Origin: S015-6 sp964479535 | Lineage (GTDB): Bacteria > Desulfobacterota > DSWW01 | NCBI GenBank assembly: GCA_964479535.1 | Contig: CAYZMM010000018.1 | Location: 1 to 64,000, forward strand | DNA: 64,000 nt | Direction of reading: 5' to 3' | Shown: piece by piece, positions 8,988 through 18,022 of the stretch | How the letters are laid out: each line of letters begins with the position of its first letter | Position numbering within the stretch: the stretch's first letter is position 1 | The notes under the pieces: generated by a model | What the model saw: only the letters and a program-made list of their open reading frames with translations | Told to the model about the DNA's origin: nothing | Database searches by the model: none | Made by a program: the position numbers and the translations under genes

Positions 8988-10208
8988 ATGGACTTTGCCG
9001 TATCCGAGAGGCTGCAGACGATCCTGGACATGATCGAGGAGTTCATCGAGAAGGAGCTGATTCCCAGGGAGGCCGAGTTCGCCGGCAAGAACTTCAGCGA
9101 GATCGAGCCGGACCTCGAGGAACTGCGCAAAATGGTCCGGCAGATGGAGCTCTGGGCGCCGCTCCACCCGGAGGAATACGGCGGCATGGGCCTCACCCTG
9201 ATGGAGTACGCCATGGTCGCAGAGGCCCTCGGCTACACCCCCCTGGGCCTGTACGTGTTCGGGTGCCAGGCCCCGGACGCGGGCAACATCGAGATCCTGC
9301 ACAAGTTCGGCAACGAGGAGCAGAAAGAGAAGTACCTTCGTCCCCTGATCCAGGGGAAGATCCGATCCTGCTTCTCCATGACCGAGGTGGAGGTCTGCGG
9401 GTCGAACCCGGTGTGGCTGCTGACCACGGCCGTCAAGGACGGCGACGACTACGTGATCAACGGCAACAAGTGGTACACCTCCTCTGCGGACGGTTCGGAG
9501 TTCGCCATCGTCATGGCGGAGACCAACCCGGAGAACGAGTCGCCCCACATGAAGGCGAGCATGATCATCGTTCCCCTGGACACGCCCGGCATGGACATCG
9601 TGCGGAACATCTCGGTCATGGGCCACGTGGGGGATGGGTATGCCTCCCACGCGGAGGTGCGGTACGACAACTGCCGTGTGCCCCGAAGCAACTTGCTGGG
9701 TCCCGAAGGCCACGGCTTCATACTGGCCCAGGAGCGGCTCGGGCCGGGTCGCATCCACCACTGCATGCGCTGGATCGGGATCATGAACCGCTGCTACGAC
9801 GTGATGTGCAACTACGTGCTGCAGCGGCGCCGTACGCCCACCGAAGTGCTCGCCGATTCGGACGTCATCCAGACCTACATCGCCGAAAGCGCGGCCGACA
9901 TCATGTCTTCCCGGCTCATGGTCCTGAGCACCGCCTGGACCATCGACAACGTGGGCGTGAAGGATGCGATGAAGGAGATCTCCATCATCAAGTACCACGT
10001 GGCGAACGCCATGCAACGGGTGGTGGACCGGGCTCTTCAGTGTCTGGGCGGGCTGGGCATGACCGACGACACGCCGATCGCCTACTACTGGGCGGGCGAA
10101 CGGGCCGCCCGGATCTACGACGGTGCGGACGAAGTGCACAGGCTCTCCGTTGGCCGCCGCGTGCTCCGGGACTACAAGAAGGGCAAGAAGGTCCGTTTCG
10201 GCATGTAG
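8988..10208 (+). CDS. Acyl-CoA dehydrogenase (ACAD10/11-like group)
   Basis: 406 residues, the full acyl-CoA dehydrogenase length. Visible are a helical N-terminus, the FAD/substrate loop CFSMTEVEVCGSNPVW in the middle beta domain, VINGNKWYTSSADGSEFAIVM, and a C-terminal AARIYDGADEVHRLSVGRRVL. It oxidises an acyl-CoA to enoyl-CoA and reduces ETF; the adjacent etfA, etfB and quinone oxidoreductase genes fit as partners. An AAGGAG site lies seven bases before the ATG. Chain-length or branched-substrate specificity cannot be read from the sequence. Confidence 0.9.
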   Translation: MDFAVSERLQTILDMIEEFIEKELIPREAEFAGKNFSEIEPDLEELRKMVRQMELWAPLHPEEYGGMGLTLMEYAMVAEALGYTPLGLYVFGCQAPDAGNIEILHKFGNEEQKEKYLRPLIQGKIRSCFSMTEVEVCGSNPVWLLTTAVKDGDDYVINGNKWYTSSADGSEFAIVMAETNPENESPHMKASMIIVPLDTPGMDIVRNISVMGHVGDGYASHAEVRYDNCRVPRSNLLGPEGHGFILAQERLGPGRIHHCMRWIGIMNRCYDVMCNYVLQRRRTPTEVLADSDVIQTYIAESAADIMSSRLMVLSTAWTIDNVGVKDAMKEISIIKYHVANAMQRVVDRALQCLGGLGMTDDTPIAYYWAGERAARIYDGADEVHRLSVGRRVLRDYKKGKKVRFGM

Positions 10209-10301
10209 GAAATCCTTCCTGCACCGGTGGTCGACAACAGATGCAGCGCGGCTGAAATACCCGCGACGAAGGGCCGTATCCGCTTGATGGGCAGAGCCCT
10301 T

Positions 10302-11582
10302 CTATTCGACCGGCTCCGGGTATGCCCGGGAAGGAGTCTCTGACGAGAAGAGAATGGGACTTCTTCGCCGGCTGATCTCTCGGGCCCTGAATCCGCACAG
10401 TGCCGCCACGAGAAGCAGAAAGATGTACAGCGCGAAGGCGGGCGTGTAGCTCCCCGCCGTATCGTAGATCGCCCCGGTGAGAAAGGCCCCCGTCCCCACA
10501 CCGATGGTTCCCACGAGGGTGAGGACCCCGAAGACCGCGCCGAAGTGACGCAGGCCCAGGCAGATGGCCGTGAGGGCGGGGTTGATGACGAGGGGGGCCC
10601 CGGCCGAGAAGCCGAAGGCAACGGCGAAGAGCCAGGCAACCCACGAAGTCGTGCTACCCATCAACAGCAGAACGCCCGCGACGAGCAGCACGTAGGTGAC
10701 CGCCAGCGCAGTGCGGACGCCCACGCGGTCGGTGACGAAGCCGATCCCGATCTTACCGATGACGGTCATCCCTCCGTAGATGGAGATGACCATGGCGGCC
10801 GTGCCCGCCAGGTGGCCCACGTCGGTGAGATAGGGCATGAGGTGGATGAGAATGCCCATCGTCGCGAGGCTGTGCAGGAACATCATGACGGCGATCAGCC
10901 AGAAGGAGGCCGTTCGGATCGCCTCCGGCAAGGTGAGGCCCTCGTTCTCCTCCGGTTCGGCTTCGGAGACGATTCCACCGTCCGGTAGCAGCCCCTTTTC
11001 GGCAGGGCGGGTGCGAACAAAGAGGAGGCTGAGGGGCACCATGGAAAGGATGATGCACCCCCCCACCAGATAGGAGGTGCGCCAGCCCCAGTTCACCACG
11101 ATCCAGGTGGTCAGCGGGACCGTCAGCATGGCGCCCAGCCCGGTGCCGGTCATCACGATGCCGAGGGCCCTGCCGCGCCTGGCCTTGAACCAGTGGGAAA
11201 TCACCACCGAGATCGGGACGACCGTGGCCGCGCTCTGGCCGACTCCGGCAATCCCGTAGAGGGCGTAGAAATAGGGGAGGGAGTCGGTACGCGGGAGCAG
11301 AAGGGCGACCACCCCGAGCAGGGATGCCCCTGCGGCCATGACGAAGCGGGCCCCCACGCGATCGATGAGTCTTCCCACCAGCGGTGCCGCCAGTGCCGCT
11401 CCCACCGTGCCGAGAGCCATGGCGGCAGAGATCGCCCTGCGCGTCCATCCGAACTCCGCCTCGAGGGGTCCTACGTAGACGGTGAAGCTGTGCATGGAGA
11501 TCCCCAGCACGAGGAAGTTGATGATGAAGCAGACCGCCACGAGGTACCATCCGTAGTAGACCCCTCTCGGCTCCGATCCCAT
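10302..11582 (-). CDS. Major facilitator superfamily transporter
   Basis: 426 residues with about twelve hydrophobic helices, for example YYGWYLVAVCFIINFLVLGI and the loop GRLIDRVGARFVMAAG, the MFS signature between helices 2 and 3. The pattern is close to monocarboxylate/oxalate-formate antiporter-like (MCT-type) MFS members. It lies 17 bases after arsM in the same direction, so it may export an arsenical or be a neighbour sharing the promoter; the first is only inference. The ATG at 11582 (MGSEPRG) is preceded by AAGGAG at good spacing. An upstream in-frame ATG overlapping the arsM stop lacks such a site. Confidence 0.85.
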   Translation of the reverse strand: MGSEPRGVYYGWYLVAVCFIINFLVLGISMHSFTVYVGPLEAEFGWTRRAISAAMALGTVGAALAAPLVGRLIDRVGARFVMAAGASLLGVVALLLPRTDSLPYFYALYGIAGVGQSAATVVPISVVISHWFKARRGRALGIVMTGTGLGAMLTVPLTTWIVVNWGWRTSYLVGGCIILSMVPLSLLFVRTRPAEKGLLPDGGIVSEAEPEENEGLTLPEAIRTASFWLIAVMMFLHSLATMGILIHLMPYLTDVGHLAGTAAMVISIYGGMTVIGKIGIGFVTDRVGVRTALAVTYVLLVAGVLLLMGSTTSWVAWLFAVAFGFSAGAPLVINPALTAICLGLRHFGAVFGVLTLVGTIGVGTGAFLTGAIYDTAGSYTPAFALYIFLLLVAALCGFRAREISRRRSPILFSSETPSRAYPEPVE

Positions 11583-11599
11583 GGGCAAACTCCTTCCGG

Positions 11600-12388
11600 T
11601 CATGGTTTGGCTGCCTTCACGCGGATGCTGGCCAGCTTGTAAGGCTGGTCTTCCGACGTCTTTACGTAGTCCAGCCTGTCCACGATCTCCACCTGTTCGA
11701 AGCCTGCCTCTCGGATCATTCCGAGGTATGCGTCCTCGGGCACCGCCCCTGCTACGCAGCTCGCCCAGGCGGAGATATCCTCGCGCATTTCCTCCGGAAG
11801 GTCTTCGGCGACCACGTCCGAGATGAGGATGTGACCGCCGGATCGGAGAACCCGGTACGCCTCTCCGAAGACGGCATCCTTGTCGGGAGAGAGGTTGATG
11901 ACACAGTTGGAGATGACCCAGTCCACGCTGTCCGTGTCCACGGGCATCGCCTCGATCTTGCCGAACCGGAACTCCACGTTTTCGTATCCGTTCTCCTTCG
12001 CCGTCCGGGTCGCCTTCCGGATCATCTCCTCGGTCATGTCCAGGCCGATCACCTTGCCCGACTTTCCGACCCGGTCCGCGGCGATGAAGCAGTCGATGCC
12101 GCCTCCCGAGCCCAGATCGAGCACGGTCTCTCCCTCCCCGACCTCGACAAAGGCCAGGGGGTTGCCGCAGCCGAAGGAACGGCCGGTCGCCTCCGCCGGG
12201 ATCGCTTCGAGATCGTCCCTCGTGTAGCCCACACGCTCCGCGATCCCCGTCCCTGCGCCGGGTTCGCAACAACACGTGGCTGCCTTCGCCTCGCAGCAGC
12301 CGGTTTCGCAGCCGCTGTCCTCCTCCCTGATGAGCCCGGCGTAGAACTCGCTCACGCCTTTGTGGATTTCTTCCTTCTTGAGTGCCAT
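11600..12388 (-). CDS. arsM: Arsenite S-adenosylmethionine methyltransferase
   Basis: 262 residues. SAM-binding motif I is VLDLGSGGGIDCFIAA, followed by IGLDMTEEMI and VDWVISNCVINLSPDK. The conserved Cys in ISNCVINL and the later WASCVAGA Cys are those used to bind As(III) in ArsM, and a Cys-rich N-terminal stretch (CETGCCEAK, CCCEPG) adds thiols. The predicted role is sequential methylation of arsenite in the cytosol. AGGAGGATC immediately precedes the ATG. It lies 67 bases downstream of the ArsR-like regulator in the same operon. Confidence 0.88.
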   Translation of the reverse strand: MALKKEEIHKGVSEFYAGLIREEDSGCETGCCEAKAATCCCEPGAGTGIAERVGYTRDDLEAIPAEATGRSFGCGNPLAFVEVGEGETVLDLGSGGGIDCFIAADRVGKSGKVIGLDMTEEMIRKATRTAKENGYENVEFRFGKIEAMPVDTDSVDWVISNCVINLSPDKDAVFGEAYRVLRSGGHILISDVVAEDLPEEMREDISAWASCVAGAVPEDAYLGMIREAGFEQVEIVDRLDYVKTSEDQPYKLASIRVKAAKP

Positions 12389-12455
12389 GATCCTCCTCCT
12401 GTCCTGGACATTTCTGAATTTCGAAAAAAATCGAACTAATGGGTCGAAAAAAAGA

Positions 12456-12797
12456 TCAGGCCCCCTCCGCCTTCTTGATGGACGCTCCGGCGACGAGGGA
12501 TTCCGAGAACGCGGAAATCGCCTCCAGTGCCTCCGGATTGGGATGGACCCGGATGAACTGGCCGTTCCGCTCCACCCTGACCAGGCCCGCCAGGGCGAGT
12601 TCCTTGATGTGATGGGAGATGGTGGAAGGCGCCAGCTTGAACCGTTCCACGATGTCCCCCACACAGCTGCAGCATTCGGCACACGCTTCCTGCCCCTCAA
12701 GGGTTCCGGAGATACCCTCCGTGTACAGGGACTTGAGAATCTCGAGTCGGCGCTCGTTGGACAGAGCCTTGAAGATCTTGACCGGGTCGTACTGCAT
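12456..12797 (-). CDS. ArsR/SmtB-family metalloregulator
   Basis: 113 residues. VKIFKALSNERRLEILKSL is the conserved ArsR N-terminal helix, and LAPSTISHHIKELALAGLVRVERNGQFIRVHPN is the winged helix-turn-helix. A cluster CAECCSC between them offers several thiols and is a plausible As(III) site, placed differently from the classical ELCVCDL. It is the first gene of the operon with arsM and the MFS gene. Inverted TTTCGAAA-type sequences at its own promoter and in the spacer to arsM suggest autoregulation. Confidence 0.87.
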   Translation of the reverse strand: MQYDPVKIFKALSNERRLEILKSLYTEGISGTLEGQEACAECCSCVGDIVERFKLAPSTISHHIKELALAGLVRVERNGQFIRVHPNPEALEAISAFSESLVAGASIKKAEGA

Positions 12798-12817
12798 GAC
12801 TGAATATCCTTTTCTAT

Positions 12818-12863
12818 ATTTCGAAATGTTTCTAATTGTAGAACCATCGAAAGCGGCTGTCAA
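12818..12863 (-). promoter_or_regulatory. Promoter and operator of the arsR-arsM operon
   Basis: On the minus strand TTGACA (12863-12858) is followed after 17 bases by TACAAT (12840-12835), a near-consensus sigma-70 promoter. Just downstream lies the palindrome ATTTCGAAAT (12827-12818). A related TTTCGAAA sequence recurs in the arsR-arsM spacer near 12417. The position just past the -10 box fits an ArsR repressor site. Confidence 0.75.
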
Positions 12864-12889
12864 GCGCTTTCTTTGGAAATTCTAAGTAC

Positions 12890-12918
12890 TTGACGTATCA
12901 CCCTTCTTTGGGTATATT
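12890..12918 (+). promoter_or_regulatory. Sigma-70-type promoter for the HTH/nucleotidyltransferase pair
   Basis: TTGACG at 12890-12895 and TATATT at 12913-12918 are separated by 17 bases, upstream of the gene at 12987 and divergent from the ars promoter. The predicted start site is about 12925, which leaves a 5' leader of roughly 60 bases. No operator was recognised. Confidence 0.6.
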
Positions 12919-12986
12919 TATGTAATAAAGACCACATATGATGTACAGTTTTCATCATTGGATCTAATCGAAATCCAAATGTACGG

Positions 12987-13325
12987 GTGGATGACATGCT
13001 GAAGCCGCTGTTTGGATCCGACAACTGCGAAAAGGCCCTCGTTTTTCTTGCAGCAAGGGGGGAAGGGTACCCTCGTCAAATCGCCAAGTTCTTCGATGTG
13101 GATTTCAGGGGCATCTACAATCAGCTCGACAAGCTGGAGGAAGGGGGGGTGTTGCGCAGCCGCACAGTGGGAAGAACACGGCTGTACTCGTTCAACCAGC
13201 GGTATCCATTGGTTGAGGAGTTGAAAAACCTGCTCGAGAAGGTGCTCTCCCTTTACCCGGAGGAGAAGCGCGAGGCTCTCCTCATGAACAGGCGCAGGCC
13301 GCGAAGGCGAGGGAAACCTCTGTGA
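12987..13325 (+). CDS. Winged-helix DNA-binding protein paired with nucleotidyltransferase
   Basis: 112 residues. The segment EGYPRQIAKFFDVDFRGIYNQLDKLEEGGVLRSRTVGRTRLYSFNQ is a winged helix-turn-helix of the kind found in ArsR-like regulators adjacent to minimal nucleotidyltransferases. The C-terminus is strongly basic (RRRPRRRGK). The GTG start at 12987 is weakly supported; an in-frame ATG at 12996 is an alternative. Its stop overlaps the start of the next gene (GTGA), so the two are translationally coupled, as in toxin-antitoxin or other two-gene modules. Confidence 0.7.
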   Translation: MDDMLKPLFGSDNCEKALVFLAARGEGYPRQIAKFFDVDFRGIYNQLDKLEEGGVLRSRTVGRTRLYSFNQRYPLVEELKNLLEKVLSLYPEEKREALLMNRRRPRRRGKPL

Positions 13326-13861
13326 AACCGGTCGAGGAAATGTCTGTCGGCGAACTGGCCGCCTTCATCGCGACCCACCTTCGGTCAACCGGGATCGACG
13401 TGATCCTTTCCGGCGGCAGTTGTGTGACGATCTACAGTCATGACAGGTATGTCTCAAGCGACCTTGATTTTGTGCACACCTGGTACGCTTCGGAACGAGA
13501 AGTGCGGGAGGCAATGCTTTCGATCGGTTTCCGTGAAAAGGGCGGAGTATTCCGCCACCCCGAATCGGGATTTCTCATCGATATTCGGCCCCCGCCTCCT
13601 GCGATCGGCGACGAAAGAATCGAACGTTTTGCCGAGATCACATTCTCAACCGGAACCCTTCGGCTCCTGACACCCACCGACTGTGTGAAAGACAGGCTGA
13701 CCTGGTTCTACCACGATGGTGACCGGCAAGCCCTTGCCCAGGCCCGGCTGGTTGCTCGAACCAAGGATGTCGACCTTGGCGAGATCGAACGATGGTCGGA
13801 GCGCGAAGGAAAGGCGGCGGATTTCCTTGCCATCAGGGAGAGCTTGGTCAAATCCGGTTGA
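13322..13861 (+). CDS. Nucleotidyltransferase-fold protein
   Basis: 179 residues. VILSGGSCVTIYSHDRYVSSDLDFV has the GGS motif and DLD metal-binding pair of polymerase-beta-like nucleotidyltransferases, as in AbiEii/MNT-type proteins. A later ITFSTGTLRLLTPTDCVKDRLTWFYH resembles the LxPxDxVxDRL segment of DUF6036/AbiEii-like members. It probably transfers a nucleotide to a protein or RNA partner; the target is unknown. The GTG start overlaps the upstream HTH stop. Codon use is somewhat less GC-biased than that of neighbouring metabolic genes, consistent with an accessory cassette. Confidence 0.72.
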   Translation: MKPVEEMSVGELAAFIATHLRSTGIDVILSGGSCVTIYSHDRYVSSDLDFVHTWYASEREVREAMLSIGFREKGGVFRHPESGFLIDIRPPPPAIGDERIERFAEITFSTGTLRLLTPTDCVKDRLTWFYHDGDRQALAQARLVARTKDVDLGEIERWSEREGKAADFLAIRESLVKSG

Positions 13862-13998
13862 ACCTGATAGGGTCTTGCCTGCGTATGTTGCCGGACCCTG
13901 GTGGTGTTCAAAGTACCTGGAACATAGCTCGCGCGCATCGCATGTCCGGCAGACGACACCCCTGTTCCTGTAGAGCACGGATACAAAGGAGGTCCTCC

Positions 13999-14703
13999 GT
14001 GAAAACGTACGAGACAATCCTGGTTGAAAAGAAGGAGCCCGTCGGGATCATCACCATGAACCGGCCTGAAAAACTGAACGCCATGAATTTGGAGATGAAG
14101 AGTGAGATTGCCGAGGCCTTGTCCGCGCTGGAATCGGACGGCGACGTGAAGGCCGTGATCCTGACCGGGGCCGGCCGGGCCTTCTCATCCGGTCACGACA
14201 ACGACGATCCCTTGGAGAACATGCCGGAGTTCGCCGGCCTTAAAGAGGAACACCTGCTGTTTACCCTGGACAAGCCGACCATCGCCGCCGTCCACGGTTA
14301 CACCTTGGGCGACGCAATGCAGCAGGCCTTGCTGTGCGACATCATCCTCGCCTCGGAGAATACCGTTCTCGGGTTCATCGGACCGAAGGTCGGTGGTCTC
14401 TGTTACGGGTCTTTTACGGTCTTGCCTGCCGTAGTGGGTCGGCACAAGGCGAACGAGCTGCTGTTCACCTGCGAACAAATCAGCGCAGAAGAGGCTTGTA
14501 GGATTGGATTGGTCAACAAGGTCGTTCCTCAGGAGGAACTGATGTCCGCCGCCCTCGAAATGGCCGAAAAGATCGCCCGGTGGCCGGTCGTATCAATCAA
14601 GTATACCAAACGGGCCATGCGCATGGCCCTGGCGAACGAGAGTCACCGGCAGGCACTGGACGAGGGGTGGCGCGAAATCCTGGGGGCCATGGGCGATCAG
14701 TAG
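13999..14703 (+). CDS. Enoyl-CoA hydratase/isomerase family (crotonase) protein
   Basis: 234 residues, slightly short for a crotonase. GIITMNRPEKLNAMN and AVILTGAGRAFSSGHDNDD form the first oxyanion-hole region; KPTIAAVHGYTLGDAMQQALLCDIILAS and LVNKVV follow. The two glutamates of classical enoyl-CoA hydratase are not at the expected places: DAMQQAL replaces the GCELA stretch, and FIGPKVG replaces the second. Hydration may therefore not be the reaction. The GTG start at 13999 follows an excellent AAAGGAGG site. Substrate unknown. Confidence 0.82.
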   Translation: MKTYETILVEKKEPVGIITMNRPEKLNAMNLEMKSEIAEALSALESDGDVKAVILTGAGRAFSSGHDNDDPLENMPEFAGLKEEHLLFTLDKPTIAAVHGYTLGDAMQQALLCDIILASENTVLGFIGPKVGGLCYGSFTVLPAVVGRHKANELLFTCEQISAEEACRIGLVNKVVPQEELMSAALEMAEKIARWPVVSIKYTKRAMRMALANESHRQALDEGWREILGAMGDQ

Positions 14704-14924
14704 CCCGGAGCACGTTCCCGTATTTTCTTCTCCTCCTCGACGATACTGCTGTGAAGGCGAAACTCGGGGATGCCGTCAACCAGCACGCCCCTGAGCGCGT
14801 GCAACGCTTCGAAAACGGGAACAGCGAGCCCGTGCTTCGCGGCACGGGCGGCAGGGACGCACACGAAGTGGCCGAAGCCGGTGTGCATGCCACCGCATTC
14901 CATGAAGAAGATGTTGTACTTCAT
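14697..14924 (-). CDS. Small hypothetical protein
   Basis: 75 residues. The protein reads like a coding sequence (KYNIFFMECGGMHTGFGHFV, then VFEALHALRGVLVDGIPEF) and not like a shadow, because no gene lies on the opposite strand over most of its length. It overlaps the crotonase 3' end by seven bases, tail to tail. No good ribosome site precedes the ATG and no family was recognised. Confidence 0.4.
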   Translation of the reverse strand: MKYNIFFMECGGMHTGFGHFVCVPAARAAKHGLAVPVFEALHALRGVLVDGIPEFRLHSSIVEEEKKIRERAPGY

Positions 14925-15099
14925 TTTGCATCAACAGAAGGGCTCTAGACTTGCTAATTGCAATTCTAGCAGTCCCTCCTCCTTTGCTGCGGTAGCGGTA
15001 AAATCATGTTTTTCTTGCGTTTTTCCGATTCCTGCAGGTTTGGCATGCATCTTGTTTTCGTCAGGACATGATGTCCAAGGTCTCGCAGAAAGGATCCGC

Positions 15100-16356
15100 G
15101 TGGAACCTGCGGTCGATATTGAGACATACTACCGAATATTCCGAAATGTGAGTACATCGGTCCATTCCTGTACGGACGTTAAGGAGGTCCTGGATCTGGT
15201 TGTGAGGAAGTCCACCGAGGCGGTGAATGCGAAAGGAGCGCTCCTCCGGACCCTCAACCTCGAGACAAACGAATTCGAGCTGAGCGCTGCATACGGCCTG
15301 AGCGGGCAATACCTTGCCAAAGGACATATCTCCAGCCGAAAAGCCATCATGGATTTCTACAAGATGAACAAAGTCGTCATCATAAACGATGTCTTGACAG
15401 ACTCCCGTGTCCAGTACCGGCAGGAAGCATGGGAGGAGGGCATACGAATGATGCTCGATCTGCCTCTGTCCATCGGCGATCACGTGGTCGGCATCATTCG
15501 GATCTACTTCACCGAAAACAGGGAACTCTCCGGGGAGGAGCTGAACTTCGTAGTCTCCATCGCAGAGCAGTCCGCCCTGGCAATCGAAAAGGTTCGGCTG
15601 ATCGAATCGCAGAAGTCCCGGTACGATCATCTGGCCACCCGGACGGAAAAACTCTCCGCCCTTGGCCGAATGGCCGCGGGGATCGCCCACGAGATCAACA
15701 ATCCCCTGGCAGGCATTCTGCTTTACAGCACGAACCTCTCCAAGAAGGTTGCCAAGGACGGTCCTCTCAAAGAAGGCCTGGATATCGTCATCCACGAGAC
15801 GATACGCTGCAAGAGCATCATTCAGGAGTTGCTGGAATTCTCCCGGGAGAGAGAGCCCGAAAAGACTCTATCGAATATCAACAGTGTCATCGAAAAGGCC
15901 CTGAGCATTCTTGAAAATGAGTTCCGGCTACACTTCATCGAATTGGACAAGGATCTATCCAGCCAGGTGCCGGATACCCTTCTCGACGTGAACCAGATAG
16001 AGCAGGTCCTGGTCAACCTTCTCCTGAATGCAATAGAGTCCATTGAGGAGCACGGCCGGATCACGATCAGCAGCGTTGTGAACGCTGACAAGGGATGCCT
16101 GGAAATCCAGATCACGGACACCGGGTGTGGCATCTCTTCCGAGGATATGAACAAGGTATTTGACCCCTTCTTCTCCACCAAAGCCAAGGGGACCGGCCTG
16201 GGGCTGGCCGTGAGCTATGGGATTGTCCAGAACCATCAAGGAAACATCTTGGTTTCGAGTCAACCGGGACGGGGAACAACCTTTACGATCGTCATCCCCG
16301 CTCAGTCAGCTGCCTCATCCGTAAAGAAAGAAGGTTTTGAAGATGGAGCCCGCTAA
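15100..16356 (+). CDS. GAF-domain sensor histidine kinase
   Basis: 418 residues. A GAF-like sensor occupies roughly residues 15-165 (DLVVRKSTEAVNAKGALLRTL to VSIAEQSALAIEKV). A short linker follows, then the H-box MAAGIAHEINNPLAGILLYS with the phospho-accepting His, the N-box VLVNLLLNAIESI, and the G-boxes DTGCGIS and GTGLGLAVSYGIV. No membrane segment is seen, so it is probably a cytosolic sensor. The GTG at 15100 has AAGG seven bases upstream; longer in-frame readings run into cysteine-rich, non-homologous sequence. Its end overlaps the NtrC-type regulator gene, making a two-component pair. Confidence 0.88.
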   Translation: MEPAVDIETYYRIFRNVSTSVHSCTDVKEVLDLVVRKSTEAVNAKGALLRTLNLETNEFELSAAYGLSGQYLAKGHISSRKAIMDFYKMNKVVIINDVLTDSRVQYRQEAWEEGIRMMLDLPLSIGDHVVGIIRIYFTENRELSGEELNFVVSIAEQSALAIEKVRLIESQKSRYDHLATRTEKLSALGRMAAGIAHEINNPLAGILLYSTNLSKKVAKDGPLKEGLDIVIHETIRCKSIIQELLEFSREREPEKTLSNINSVIEKALSILENEFRLHFIELDKDLSSQVPDTLLDVNQIEQVLVNLLLNAIESIEEHGRITISSVVNADKGCLEIQITDTGCGISSEDMNKVFDPFFSTKAKGTGLGLAVSYGIVQNHQGNILVSSQPGRGTTFTIVIPAQSAASSVKKEGFEDGAR

Positions 16357-17806
16357 GATTCTGATCGTCGACGACGAGAAGTCCATCTGTAACGGCTGCC
16401 GCCTGGTGCTTTCGGACAGTGGATACTCGGTGGATATCTCCATGACAGGGAAGGATGGGTTGGAGACCCTTCTACGGGGTGCATACGATGTGGTTCTGCT
16501 GGACTTGAAGCTTCCCGACATGGACGGCATGGATATCCTGAGAACGGTTGCAGGGAAAAGATCAGACCCATACTTCATCGTTATGACGGGCTACGCCACG
16601 GTTCAAAACGCGGTGGACGCCATGAAAATAGGGGCCCTCGATTACCTTGCCAAGCCCTTCTCCGACGATGAACTCCTCGTCGCCGTGGAAAAGGCTACCG
16701 AAAAGAAACGCCTGGTACAAGAGAACCTTTCTCTCCGAAAGACCCTCCTCGACCGATACAGCTTTGACAACATCGTGGGAGAGAACTTCAGGATCCTTCG
16801 AATATTCGACAAGATTACAAAGGTCGCTCCTGCGGACAGCTCGGTTCTCCTCTATGGGGAGAGCGGGACGGGGAAAGAGCTCTTCGCCCGGGCCGTTCAT
16901 ACCCACAGCCAGCGGGCTGCCCGGCAGTTCGTGGCGGTGGACTGCAGCACCCTCTCGCCGACTCTCCTGGAAAGCGAGCTTTTCGGTCACGTGAAGGGGG
17001 CCTTCACAGGCGCTGAGAGAGACAAGGCAGGGATCTTCGAGGTGGCGGACGGGGGAACCCTGTTTCTGGACGAAGTGGCGAACTTGCCGCTGGAGATCCA
17101 GGGAAAGCTCCTTCGTTTTCTCGAAATGCGCGAATACAAGCCGGTGGGAACGAGCCGCACCAAGAAGACCGACGTCCGCATCATCGCCGCCACCAACCAG
17201 GATCTGAAGACCATGGTGGAGGAGGGAAAATTCCGAGAAGACTTCTACTACAGGTTGAACGTATTTCCCATCCTTCTTCCACCCCTACGGGAGAGGACGG
17301 ATGACATCCCGAAGCTCGCGTACCACTTCCTCAGGCTCTTCTGCCGGAAGACCGGGAAACGGATAGAGGGATTCTCCGACGACGCCCTCGAAATGTTGGT
17401 CCATTACGAATGGCCGGGTAACGTGCGCCAGCTCAAGAACGTGATCGAACGGCTTGTCATCATGGCCGACCGCGGTATGGTCGATCTCCTGTATATGCTG
17501 GATCATCTGCAAACGAGGCGGTCCTGGAAGACAAATTCGATCCCTGCAACCCTGGAAGAGCTCAAAACCGTCAAGAGGCATCTCCTTGAAGAGAGCTTTG
17601 GACAGATCGAAAAGGCGTTCCTCATCAAGGCCCTCAAGGCATGCAACGGAAATATCACGCATGCGGCGGAACGGGTGGGCATGAAGAGACCCAATTTCCA
17701 TACACTGATGAAGAAACACCACCTGTCGATCCAGGGTGTCAAGGAGCCATCCCGGTGCAAGCTGTCCTCCGAGAACGCAGATGGGCCCAACATCCCATCC
17801 TCCTGA
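16343..17806 (+). CDS. NtrC-family sigma-54-dependent response regulator
   Basis: 487 residues. The receiver domain comes first (ILIVDDEKS, phospho-acceptor in LLDLKLPDMDG, MTGYA, LAKPF). The sigma-54 AAA+ domain has Walker A GESGTGKE, the sigma-54 contact loop GAFTGA, Walker B GGTLFLDEV and WPGNVRQLKN. A Fis-type HTH closes the protein (ALKACNGNITHAAERVGMKRPNFHTLMKKH). It is translated from an ATG overlapping the kinase gene by about 14 bases. Phosphorylated by that kinase, it very likely activates the -24/-12 promoter located 217 bases downstream of its stop codon. Confidence 0.93.
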   Translation: MEPAKILIVDDEKSICNGCRLVLSDSGYSVDISMTGKDGLETLLRGAYDVVLLDLKLPDMDGMDILRTVAGKRSDPYFIVMTGYATVQNAVDAMKIGALDYLAKPFSDDELLVAVEKATEKKRLVQENLSLRKTLLDRYSFDNIVGENFRILRIFDKITKVAPADSSVLLYGESGTGKELFARAVHTHSQRAARQFVAVDCSTLSPTLLESELFGHVKGAFTGAERDKAGIFEVADGGTLFLDEVANLPLEIQGKLLRFLEMREYKPVGTSRTKKTDVRIIAATNQDLKTMVEEGKFREDFYYRLNVFPILLPPLRERTDDIPKLAYHFLRLFCRKTGKRIEGFSDDALEMLVHYEWPGNVRQLKNVIERLVIMADRGMVDLLYMLDHLQTRRSWKTNSIPATLEELKTVKRHLLEESFGQIEKAFLIKALKACNGNITHAAERVGMKRPNFHTLMKKHHLSIQGVKEPSRCKLSSENADGPNIPSS

Positions 17807-18022
17807 CCTGCTGTCCGTCCCGCATCCTGACGTATACTTGTTCATACACTCCATAACTCATTGGAATCGAAGCAATCGTCTTATTCCCGTCCTCTTTGGG
17901 CCTATAGACATTCATACGGTTTGTGGGTCTGGTCAGGTCTGTGTCCTCTTCCCACGGCTTCTAACCCTTCTTGTCTCCACCACAAATGGAATCCTTCGAT
18001 TCGCCCCCATCCACTTCCGAAT

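Noticed and set aside
6786..10139. A very long (over 1100-codon) open frame on the minus strand
   Set aside because: It is antisense to etfB, the membrane oxidoreductase and the acyl-CoA dehydrogenase, all with clear families. Its protein is His/Arg/Pro-rich shadow sequence caused by high GC.
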